64,000 nt of DNA from Colletotrichum lupini. Taxonomy: Eukaryota > Ascomycota > Sordariomycetes > Glomerellales > Glomerellaceae. The DNA lies in contig NC_064679.1 of the NCBI RefSeq assembly GCF_023278565.1, forward strand, positions 2,976,001 through 3,040,000. The letters are read 5' to 3'. A program made the position numbers and the translations under genes. How positions within the stretch are numbered: the stretch's first letter is position 1; each line of letters starts with the position of its first letter. The notes beneath the pieces were generated by a model. It was not told where the DNA came from. It made no database searches and worked only from the letters and a program-made list of their open reading frames with translations. Below are positions 1 to 10,640 of the stretch, piece after piece.

Positions 1-1088
1 AAGATCATTGCCAAGAACTGGACAACAAAAAGAGCATCTCTGCCGGTGTGTATGCAGCCAGGCTGAGAAATTTGATTTCCAAAACAAACAAATCGCCCCA
101 AGATGCAGTTATCTACCAGGATGCCGAGCGTGCCTTGCCGGCTAGAGAGAGGCGAAGAAGAGGGCGGGAGAGGAAGGAAACTTGGAGTCGCGACGCGCAG
201 ACACGCCAAGCAGTGGCACTTGGCGTATAGTGGTCATCACGAATCCACGTGACAGGCAGTGCCTATACAAAGGATACCCAATTCTTGCGCCAGGGCCATC
301 CGGCGTTCTGAGGGCTGAGGGGCGCCGATCACCTCCTGTGCAGCTTAGTGAGTGACAACAGCCGATTAAGGTACTTCACTAAGACCACAGCTTCAATTAA
401 TATTTCCAAAAAGAGAAAAAAAAAAAAAAGAAGGAGAAAAAAAAAGAAAAGGATCAAATCGTGTTTTATCGGGAACATCCTGCGAAGCTTTAGATATCTT
501 CAGAGAGTAAACCAGGCAATATAATATCTATGGCGACGAATAGAAGTCGCCAATATGTCTCGAGCGGCAGTTTAGGTGGTCCGTCACAAAAGTAAGTAGT
601 GCCCCTCATGAACCTAACGCTGAGGAGGGGCAATCCGGGCTGCGACCCCACCCCTTCCTGTTGCGGTGTGCTGCATCCATCCAGCGCCCAGTCTGACTTG
701 CATGATTGCATCACGGGTAATGGCTACGGCGGGGCCTGCCTGTTAATGTCGCTGTTGTTCTCGCATGAGGTAAATGGCGGGGAGCTGAGGTGAGCCTGGC
801 AGAGACGCAGGTAACAGATGAGTGGAGGCAACAGCACACTGGAATGGCGGCCACCGCATCCAGTTTCCTGGTCAGCAAGCACCTTATTGTAAGGTAGGCA
901 AATGGCAAACTACCGCCCTCCATTTCTCTCCACTGTTTCCTCGTAAACATCCCCAGCTCCATTACCTACTACGTTGCCTCTTTATTTCTCTCCTTCATCC
1001 ACCCTGGCCATCGCTTTCCCAACACGTTGAATCTCTTTTGAAATTGTCTCGTTCACCCATAGCCATTCGCTTGAGTCCACAGCCCGTC
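1..1088. other. Upstream region of PCM1, no gene seen
   Basis: No convincing coding frame is visible here. An A-rich low-complexity tract lies at about 411-455. A pyrimidine-rich stretch at about 975-1065 sits just before the PCM1 start and looks like a fungal transcription start and leader region. The PCM1 frame stays open back to an ATG at 822, but those codons encode low-complexity sequence with no resemblance to the enzyme, so they are treated as leader. Confidence 0.5.
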
Positions 1089-2761
1089 ATGTCGGACGAA
1101 AAGATCATCGCCGCTTCGCAAAAGCACCCCATCGTGCCGAACCACACCTTCAAGTATGGCACTGCGGGGTTCCGGATGAAGGCTGATCTCCTTGACGGTG
1201 TCACTTTCCGTGTCGGTCTGCTTTCCGGCCTGCGTAGTCGCAAGCTCAATGGCCAGGCTATTGGTGTCATGATCACAGCTAGCCACAACCCCGCTGCCGA
1301 TAATGGCGTCAAGATTGTTGACCCCATGGGAGACATGCTTGAGCAGGAGTGGGAGTCGTATGCTACTAAGCTTGTCAACAGCTCCTCGGACCAGGAGCTT
1401 GTCGACAATTACAAGGCCTTGGCTTCCCAGCTCCGCATCAACTTATCCGATCCTGCCCGCGTCGTTTACGGTCGAGACACCCGCCCTTCGGGCCACAAGC
1501 TTGTCGCTGCTCTGGCCGATTCCTTCGAGGCCACCGGCGTTGAGTACACCGACTACAAGATCCTCACCACTCCCCAGCTCCACTACCTCACCCGATGCGT
1601 CAACACCGAGGGCACGCCGCAGTCGTATGGCAAGGTCAGCGAGACTGGATACTACGAGAAGTTTGCCGACGCTTTTGTCAAGGCTCTCAAGGGTCGCAAG
1701 GTTGACGGCCAGTTGACCATCGACTGCTCCAATGGCGTTGGTGGTCCCAAGTTGACCGAGTTCCTGAAGCACGTCCCCAAGGACGTCACTGGCTTCGACG
1801 TCAAGGTTGTGAACGATGATGTTCTTCGCCCCGAGGTCCTCAACCTCGACGTAAGTTGCATTGCATCCGTACCACTCTGTGCCTTAGCTGACTTGTGCAG
1901 TGTGGTGCAGACTTCGTCAAGACCAAGCAGCGCGCCCCTGCTTCTCCCAAGCCCATCCCGGGCGCTCGCTACTGCTCCTTTGACGGTGACGCCGACCGCT
2001 TGATCTACTACTACACCGACCCGGACACCGGCTTCTTCATGCTCGACGGCGACCGGATATCCACCTTGGCTGCTTCCTTCATTGGCGATCTGGTTCGATC
2101 TGCCGGCCTTGAGAAGGACTTGCGCATCGGCGTCGTTCAGACTGCTTATGCCAACGGTGCTAGCACCAACTACATTGAGAAGCATCTCGGATTGCCCGTC
2201 GTTTGCACGCCCACTGGCGTTAAGCACTTGCACCATGCTGCTCTCAAATTCGACATCGGTCCCTACTTCGAGGCCAACGGTCACGGCACTGTCATCTTCA
2301 GCCAAGATGCTATGCGTGCCTTCAGCGAGACGAAGCCCCAGTCCCCCGCACAGAAGGATGCCCTCGAGACCCTTGCCGCCGTTGGCAACCTCATCAACCA
2401 GACCGTTGGTGATGCGCTGTCAGATATGTTGATGGTGGAGGTGATTCTCGCTCACAAGGGCTGGACTCTCAAGGACTGGGCCTCAACCTACTCGGATCTT
2501 CCCAATCGCTTGGTCCGTGTTGAGGTTGGTAACAAAGATGCTTTCCAGACCACGGATGCCGAGCGTCGCCTTAGCCATCCTGCGGGAGCTCAGGACGAGA
2601 TTGATCAGTGTGTTAGAAAGTACACCAGCGCTCGTTCCTTCGCTCGCGCCAGCGGTACCGAGAACGCCTGCCGTGTGTACGCTGAAGCAGCCACTCGCTC
2701 CGAGGCTGATGAACTCGCCAACAAGGTCGCGGGTATTGTGAAGCAGTATGGCGGACTGTAG
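1089..2761 (+). CDS. PCM1: Phosphoacetylglucosamine mutase
   Basis: The enzyme interconverts GlcNAc-6-phosphate and GlcNAc-1-phosphate in the cytosol, on the route to UDP-GlcNAc for chitin, N-glycans and GPI anchors. Two exons, 1089-1850 and 1901-2761, give 540 residues, the usual family length. The 50-nt intron has GTAAGT, a CTGAC branch site and CAG, and joins NLD to CGADFVK. The N-terminal substrate-loop motif KYGTAGFRM is at residues 22-30. The phosphoserine loop TASHNP places the catalytic serine at 65. The metal loop DGDADR is at 282-287, and the C-terminal phosphate-binding motif RASGTENACR precedes the stop. The start at 1089 was chosen because homology begins about 20 residues after it. 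An in-frame ATG at 822 would add 89 implausible residues. The gene converges with the Uds1-like gene 1.4 kb downstream. What is seen and the family assignment agree well. Confidence 0.96.
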
Positions 2762-4191
2762 GCAAGTCGCCTATCTGTCAAAGGAGCAACGATGCGCTTT
2801 TCACGATAGAGGACAGTTGATGATTGGACTATTTGCCACATTGCTTGGACCAAAATTACGGCGGATTTCGTAAAAGCTAGAGCGGACTGGTTACAAGTTG
2901 GAAGCTGCCCAAAGTGATGAAACGAACAGAAAACGAGACATTTGATATCCCTAGTCTTTCCCTACTCAAAAGAAGCGCAGCACATCACCCGTTAGATCTT
3001 TCTCTTCAAAAACGTGACTGGATTGTAACTGGATTAAGTCACTCACCAGCTTATATTTACCTACAGAAAGACAAAAAGAAGAAAGCAGGAAGCAAAAGGC
3101 ATACAAGCTAGATGGTTGGCTGCGGCCTCATGCATTACCCCCGGGGTCCCCCTGTCCCGGAGTACCCGATTTGAGGATCCAACGTTGATTCTCGCGGCCC
3201 GCCCGTTTGGTGTGGCAATCCTCTCCAGCTCGTCGGGATCATCTCAATGCACCACCACCTGAACCGACTTCGCTTTCGCTAACCACAACCACCACTACAC
3301 CAAGGCCAACCACTGATGAAAGGCCAGCCTATATCATTCATGATGGAGTTGGAAGAGTGCGTTCCATACAAGTCACGCAAAGGCGGGTCAAGGTCTGTAC
3401 GATTCAAGTCGTCAATTCTTCTCTATCATACACATGCATCCTCGCAACCCTTGACGCTTGCCGGCATCGAACCCTTTTCCATTCTCTCATGGCAAGGCCG
3501 CTTTGGTCTTTTTTCTTCTTCCACTGATCCCTCCTCTTCAATAAACCCCCCCCCCCCCTTCCTTTCGATTATTCTGTTTCTTGTTTGTACAATTCTAGAC
3601 TCATACCAATTAACCCAAAGAAACCTTGCAAAAGGACATCCAAGAGCAAACAGGGCAAAAGTAGAAGACATGAACTAGATAAAGACATTACACAAACACT
3701 TCCGTGCTTGAACCGCCCCACTAAGTATATATAATAGAGGTATAGAGAGGTGTCTGCAGACTGGCGAGACATATATCATGTGCTGTAGCTTGCGGCCGTC
3801 AACGGTGCTTTGTGTAGCACCTCCAAAAAAGAAGGAACCCATTCTGTGGGGAATTATGGCACACTGCCTCATCCCAGAGGTGATGGTGCTCCGATACCCG
3901 CCCAAACCAAAAAAATTCCAAAGAAAAAAGTCGATGTAAGTGATCGATGCGCACTTCGCTATCCCAATGCATGGTTTGCTCCTTTTCGCAAGAGGCAATG
4001 CGGCCACCATGTTGGTGACCTATATATCAAGTTTCGAGTGCGTGCGGTGCGAAAACTGGAGAGGTGTCGAGGGAGTGTCCTGGCCCAGGTGCTCATCCTG
4101 AAACGAGGCGCGCCGCATACTGATGACGGGTATAGGAGGCAGTGTTATGCCGTGGCACCAACCCCTATCCGAGCCGAGTCGCCCGATTATA
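2762..4191. other. Intergenic region between two convergent genes
   Basis: This stretch should hold the 3' ends of PCM1 (+) and the Uds1-like gene (-). A run of about 14 C lies near 3547-3560, and short A-rich tracts occur near 3070 and 3910. Open frames here are short, on both strands, and low in complexity. I see no gene. Confidence 0.5.
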
Positions 4192-7100
4192 TCATTGAAC
4201 TGAGCTGCCGAGCGTCTTGAACCGGTCTTCGAACGCCTTCATTCTCTCCTTTTCCAACTCTTGCTGGATACGTCTGGTCTCACGTCGCGCGGCTTCGCGC
4301 TCCTCCTGCAGCGTCAAAACCTCGATTTGAGCAGTACTCATGCGGGCAATGACGTCTTGCATCTCCGAGTCGGCAACCGTAAGTGCTGTCTCCAGCTCAA
4401 CGACCTTAACCCGCAGTCTCTCGATCTGCGTCTCGTCTTCGACGGACTGCTTCGGCATGAGACGGGGCGACCGCGGGAACATTGGCGATGGCATCGGGCT
4501 GAGACTCGACTTGCGAGGAGAGCGCATGCCGCTGGCACCGGGCGAAGGGCTCATACGGCGCAGCTGAATGCTTTGTGCGTCCTTCAGCTCCTTCAATTGC
4601 TCCTCGTGCCGAGCCACGCGCTCCTCGGATGAGATCTGAGCAGCTTGCAGTTGCTCCTCCAGGTTCTTGAGGCGACTTTGCAGGCGTGTGATGCGGTCGG
4701 CGTTAGCCTTGCGGTCGGCATCGCCACGAGCGACGGCTTCCGCGAGGCGCTGGCGGAGCTCAGAGTTCACGGACAGCTGGTTCTGAACTTGGGAGGCGAG
4801 TTCCTCAACGCGCTGAGCAGACGTACGGAGCTCATCAGCAAGAGCGCACTCGCTCTCAAGGTGTGCCACCTCGCTGCCCGCCAAGCTCTCTAGTTGATCC
4901 TTGTAAGCCGAGGCTTCTTCCTTCGCCGCATCGCGCTCGAAGACGGCGGACGTCAGGGATGCCTCTAGCCTCTCGAGAGCCAGTCTCGTAGCCTCGTCTC
5001 CTACAACCATAGAGCCACTGCTTTCCAGATCCTTGATCTTGAGGAGGGAGTCTTTGTAAGCAAGTTGCAAATCCTGGAAGGCAGCCTCCAAAGATTCCGA
5101 AGTTACAGGAACAGACGCAGACTCATAGGTGCTGCCGCGAGCCATCGACGGGGGAATGAGAATATCTTTCTCCTTCAACAGTCCACGGAGTGCAGCGACT
5201 TCACCCTCAGCACGATCGAGATCCATCTTAAGGCCAGCGAGGCCCTTCTCCACTTGCCACTTCTGTTCGGCCGCCTCGTCAGCACGGCGACGCAATACAT
5301 TGACCTCAACCCTCAGGTTGGAGATATCTTTGGCGAAGCCAGCTTGTCGTGGAGACGTCACCATCAGTCTCTCTCGCTCAACCTCCAAGGTCTTGATCTT
5401 CTTCTCATTTTCCCGATTTTGAAATTCTTGACGTTCGAGAAGGCTCTTCAATGCGTTGTGGAGAGCGTCTCTCTGGGCCTCGACGTCCTTCAAGCGCTCC
5501 GACAGCTGCTCTCGAGATTCGGTCACGCCTGACTTAACGGTGTTTGACCTGGTCAGTCCCAAGCCCGACGGCGCCTTTTGAAGGATGAATGGCATAGCCG
5601 TTACTGAGCTAGAACGGGCAAGGCGAGTCGAGCTGCTGGTTGCACTGCGGGCGCGAGTCTCTGGCTGTGGCGATGGTCCGGAAGACTTGAGAGCTTTGTT
5701 TTCCTGTCTCAAGACTTCCAACTCTTGCTGCATCTTGGATGATTCGTAGGTGAGATTGGCATACTCAGATGCTTCAGCTTCAAGGCCATCAAGCTTTGAT
5801 TTCAACTGGGGTACGATCTCGTCGCGAAGGTTGTCTCGCTCATTCGTAGTGCTCTGAAGCTCAACCTTGAGGACTGAGAGCAGGTCTTCGAAGTGAGACT
5901 TCACCTGCACCTCCTCTCCAAGCCTGCGGCGGAGATCCTCACATGTGTGCTCCAAGTCTCGAAGACGATTGTTAGTATCCTCGTTGTTGATCTGGGCAAC
6001 GTCCACCTGTGAAGCTTTCTCTGCCAGTTCTTTAATCTGCTGGTCCAACTCATTTCTTCGTGACCGTTCATCTTGCAACTTGTTGGTCAGCTCCAGTCGC
6101 ATCGAAGCCTTCTCTTGTTCTGCACGACGTTGAATCTTTTCGACCTCTTCCTTGCTCTGGTCGTATTCGCTAAACTTGGCAGAGCTATATCCAGAGTCGG
6201 AAAAGTAATCGCTAGTCCTCCTGCCGGAGGCTTGTGGGTTGTTGATCTCGGACTGGAGCCTATCGACGAGATCCTCGAGATCCATCTCGCGCCGAATGGA
6301 CGATGCCAGTTCGGCACTGATGGCCTTCAGTTCGTCCTCCATCTCTTCGATTTGTAGGGATGGGGCTAAGGAGGAAGGCGGTGGTGTGTATAAATTTGAT
6401 TCGCAATATCCAAGCGCATTTGTTGGTGTCGCATTCCCTTTTCGAGGTTCTGGCAGCAGTGACGGAACTCCAGTTGTGAGAGGGGTGTCATCTGTCAGAG
6501 TAGCTCGTCGAGGCGAATTAAGAGGCGATGAGAGAGAGGAGAACTCTGTCGTCGAAGGTGACGGCGAAGAACCCCAGCCGAAGAAGTTGGCTAGCTTGGA
6601 AGAGCCTGGTGATTTGGGAAGGGGCTTGTTGATCGAGGGAGTGGGAGTTGATGTAGTAGGCGTGAGTGACTGTCTGAGCTCCAGGACTGTGGTGACTGTT
6701 TGCGAAGAGTTGTCTCGATCCGTTGATAGATTCAGATGGGGAGGAGTAGGTTTGGTAGCGGGTATGGACATGATAGAGTTATCATTAGTGTTGTGACTGT
6801 AAATTGACTCGGAATCTTCGTCCGTGTCCTCCTCTTCCTCGATGATCGGCTGAGGAGGTGTCGCTTTCGGTAGCCTCGGAGAAAAGGTTGGGGTGACGTC
6901 GGAGGTCAAAAAGGCAGGTTCTGACAAGCCGTCTGAAGGGTTTGTTTGAGGGGATGCAAGGTTGGTGCTTGGGTTGTTTCGTGAAGCAAAGTAAGCCGCG
7001 TCGTCTGCCAGGTCGGTAGGTGGGGGTCTGCTTGCAAGAGGTCAAAGTGTGGTTAGCTGCTGTTGGTACCGAAAGAGTCGTTTCCCGGCAGTCGAGGGAG

Positions 7101-7634
7101 GGACGACCCAGCAGAGGTCGAGCCAAGTTGGACGAAAAGGCAAAGGGTTCGGACTCACTGTATGTCAAGCTTCTGGTGAGCAGCTGGTGGCGCGAAGAGT
7201 GGGCGAACGTTGCTGTTGTTGCTGTCGGAAAACTCATAGAGGGTAGGGCTGTCGACAGAGTAGGATCTCGAGAAACGTGTTTCAGGGGCGGCAAAGGCCG
7301 AAGGTGACAGTATAGACGGGGTACTGGAACCAGAGCCGGTACCGTAGCTGGCGGCCAATTGAGAAGCTGTCGAGGACAGAGGCTTCCGCTTGATCGCCTT
7401 GGCGGGATTGAAGGTAGGCGTTATGACTTGGACGGGCAGAGTCTGCGATCTGGTACGACCAGGCGAGGGAGAAGGTGAGGTTGCAGGGCGGTTGGGGTCG
7501 CGGTAGGGTGGGCGTCCACGGAGGTCATCAGATGAAGCGTTAAGAGTCTCAGATTTTGAAGGGTCTCCCGTGGCTCTCGGAGGGCGTTCGAGGTGAAGGT
7601 TGAGATGAGGTGGGCGAGGGTCGCGGGCCGCCAT
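4192..7634 (-). CDS. Large coiled-coil protein, Uds1-like (up-regulated during septation)
   Basis: Two exons, 7634-7159 and 7027-4192, encode about 1,103 residues. The donor is GTGAGT, a CTAAC branch lies near 7055, and the 131-nt intron ends in a tandem acceptor (see findings). The first 350 residues are Ser/Pro/Thr-rich and look disordered. Residues about 375-510 form a charged helical segment, with EMEDELKAISAEL followed by REMDLEDLVDRLQ, that resembles the fungal Uds1 domain. Long coiled coils fill about 430-620 and 650-1100, broken near 1010 by a Ser/Pro/Arg patch rich in SPSP and SPRK motifs. S. pombe Uds1 is linked to septation, so a cytoskeletal or septum scaffold role is inferred, not shown. 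It could instead be another coiled-coil scaffold, since coiled coils attract weak similarity. The start was taken at the first ATG of a long open exon; a further 5' exon cannot be excluded. Confidence 0.62.
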
Positions 7635-10412
7635 GATTATGATTAGGGTCGAGATCTGAGCGGCGGTGGCTGTCTCTGTTCATAAGTGTCTTACTCTGGC
7701 TTATCTCTAGAGCCAAGTTGGGAGGCAGCAAGAGATATTCGAGACCAAGCTCGTTGTCCATTTGGAAAAAGGAAGGGCAAAAAGAGGAAATGGAACAGTA
7801 TTGGGGGGGATTTTTGGGAGGGCAAATGGTGGAAGAGGCCGCAGGGTGGGATCGCAGACGGCGACTGGCCAAAAAGGGGCCATGCTCGCGCACAGGGACC
7901 CTTGGAGATGGTGTGGGGCAGTAGTTGCAGCGTAGCGCTTCTGCTTTGGCGCCGTTTCCCGTTTGGGCGCTTGGAGATGGTTCGCCCCAGCAACCCCGGG
8001 GCCACTGATATTGGAACCGTACGTGACATCCATGACACGATGGGTGCTGGGGCCGAAACTTGCACGTCTTCTTCTTTTTGAAGTTTGCTGAGCAGAATGG
8101 ATCGATCTGGGAGGAGGATCGTGCTGTGTGTGGTTTTGTGGATAGGTAGGTAGGTAGGCACGGAGGAGGTACTCCGTACTTGACCTTGGACATGGGCGGG
8201 CGAGAAATAGGTCGGAAGGTCTCAAGGGAAGGTACCGCGAAGAAGACTTTCGTGAGGTGCCGTCGTGCCGATTAGACGCGAGAGTCACAAGAGGGTAGGT
8301 GGGCGTTGTGCAATGCGACTGGCTATTGCACTCTCGATAGGCCTTCATCTTGCTGTGCAGAGTGCTCCTGTGCCGTTTCCCAATGGCAGTCGAGGACAAA
8401 GCATCCAAGCAATCAGCAAATGAAGAGAAGATGGAACTTGGACAAGCGCCCATGTGGACTTGTAGAAGAGTATCCATCCGCCTTTCCCCAAGGCAGGTAG
8501 AAGGTGTTAGATGCGTCCTGTGGCACGGCGGTACCGTGGCTCGTGGAAGGTGAATTGACCAATGGTCGAATGGGAGGCCTGGTTCGCGACATTCAGACAC
8601 AGAGGAAACATCCTGGGCGGATCCAGGAGCAGCAAGGAGCAGCGTTGGTACCTTGCTCTAGCGCCCCTGGTCGGCGGCAGGGGTGAGACAACCGTTTTTT
8701 CGACGAATTCGAACAGGAGCAATTTTAGCCTCCTGCGCTAGCCCCGCCCAATCAGGTGAATCGGTACGTATTCTTTTCTTATCCATCCATCCTTGGGAAG
8801 GTGTTCCACTCTTTTCTCCTTCCTCCCTGTCCAGACTCTACTGTACTATGTGAGGCACCTTCTCTGTCAGCGCCTCGCCGCCTCCACGCGGCGTGACAGG
8901 CTGGCAGCCAGCACCCACGCACCCACGCACACGACACACAAACGCGCAAACTCACTTACTGCGTACCTACTCCGTACCCACGCGCGCACAGTCACAGTTC
9001 CATCAGTCTGGTCCGGGACCTGAGTCTGAAGCTCTGTCCACCTCATGTCCTTCCCTTGTCACTGACACACTGTCACTCATTGTCATTCAAGGTTCAGCCA
9101 TGGCACGGCTGCTAATCGCTTCTTTCCCATGATAACCTCCTTCCTTGCTTCCGCCTGCACTTCCACGGCTTGCCCTGCCTTGCGGTACCTTGCGGGTAGT
9201 ATCCGGCCTCTCACATCCGCAGACTGGACGCACCTGTCCCTGCCCGCCTATAGCATACGAGTACATACGATGATTTTCACTGTCTGTGCTTCCCTGACGG
9301 TACCAAAAGAAAGAAAACTTGAAAGAGCAGAGCCTCTGGGAGGAGCCTCCCTTCGTGCCTTGCGTCCTTCCATACTTTCATGCTGCATGCATTGTGATGA
9401 TCAATTCTCACAAACATATCTCCAAGCTGACCTCATCTTACCAATATCATGCAAGCTGCCCACACATGCCCCATTCCAACAATTCTTCGCACTTTCCGAT
9501 CACCGATCAATTTTCTCCACCTCACTTCGCAGCCACCCGAACTCGACTCGAGTCACTCGGCTGCCAAACCACACTCAACCCGCATCGTGTCACTGCCATT
9601 GCCATCTTTGACAACAATGCCGACTCGTCTTGTGTTTCGGTCCGCTACTCGACACAACGACAAGAAAGCCAAATAACGACAGCGATGCCGATGAACTCCC
9701 ACACGATTAGCCTTCCTGGTTAAAACGCTGACCATAGAGATGCCAAAGTCAGAACTCAGCCTGCTTGCCGCACACGCGAGGGAATAAACCAACATCACCT
9801 TACTTGGTCTTGGCTTTTTTTGTTCTTTCTCCTTCTTCTGCCAATGTTTCGTGCGTGTCGTCGAAACATTGAAACCGTCAGGCTTGCTTCTGCCCAGGAC
9901 ACTCCCCGTCTTCGTCTTGTCAAACCTCCAGCCTCATTTTCGCCTCGCCGCTCAGGCTCAACTGACTCTCTTCGCCATCACAAAGTTGCAAACGGCCTCG
10001 TCCGGTTTTCCGGATCCCACTCAGGGTTACCTTACCTCGAAGGTTCAACCCATTCCTGGTCACTTCTACCACCAACCAGGGGCAAACACACAGACAAGAT
10101 CATGCCTCTACCACTCACTTCATGCTCTACTACCACCAGTTTGGACGCCGATTCGAGTTTGGATACCCGTCAAAAAGTCAACGTCGGCAGCTCGGGTCCC
10201 TGTCATCTAGCCTAGAATGGCAACTTATGGCATCCACTGCACAGACGTGCCCACTCTATTCGTTCGAACACATGCTTCAGTCTGCTCGTGCTATTTGCAC
10301 CACACGATGACTATTCAGAGTTTGTCTTTGGACTCAAGCCAGGCAAGAGGGTTGCAACAGCTGTACACTCCGCCCAGCCGCCACCGAGACCCAGACAAGC
10401 AGTCAAGCTTCC
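7635..10412. other. Upstream region, promoter-like, no supported gene
   Basis: The first kilobase should be the promoter of the minus-strand Uds1-like gene. A 297-codon minus frame at 7707-8600 is Ser/Pro/His-rich with no domain and is not accepted. From about 8.8 to 10.4 kb the plus strand is strongly C/T-rich with many short CTC, CCTT and TTCTTC runs, as in leaders of highly transcribed fungal genes. This ends at an ATG in good context at 10,413, but no recognisable protein follows. Confidence 0.4.
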
Positions 10413-10640
10413 ATGGCTTCTGATCAGAAGATCACCCGGGAGTTCGACAACTTCAACTTCAAACCCTTGGAACCACACAGCCATGCTGCATGCACGAAGT
10501 TCAGCACGAGAGCGAGACGCCTACAACTAGGCTCGTGCGATAGTTGCCTTACCTCGCGTGACGGAGCTAGCATCGTCTCGCAGATCGTGCAGCTGAGCGA
10601 CCCCCAATGCCGCTTCCCGTTCAACATCGATGGCAAATAA
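10413..10640 (+). CDS. Doubtful 75-codon ORF after a pyrimidine-rich leader
   Basis: The frame starts with ATGGCTTCTG after a long C/T-rich region and runs 75 codons to TAA. I recognise no family. The first 22 residues, beginning MASDQKITREF, look like a plausible N-terminus. The remainder, with CDSC and a Phe/Pro-rich end, does not resemble a fold I know. It may be a small real gene, the first exon of a gene whose rest has decayed, or chance. It is listed because the leader-like context is stronger than for any other short frame in this 7.7-kb gap. Confidence 0.2.
   Translation: MASDQKITREFDNFNFKPLEPHSHAACTKFSTRARRLQLGSCDSCLTSRDGASIVSQIVQLSDPQCRFPFNIDGK

Noticed and set aside
7707..8600. 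297-codon minus-strand frame upstream of the Uds1-like gene
   Set aside because: Composition is Ser/Pro/His/Thr-rich without any fold; other strand and frames are equally open. It lies in a promoter region.
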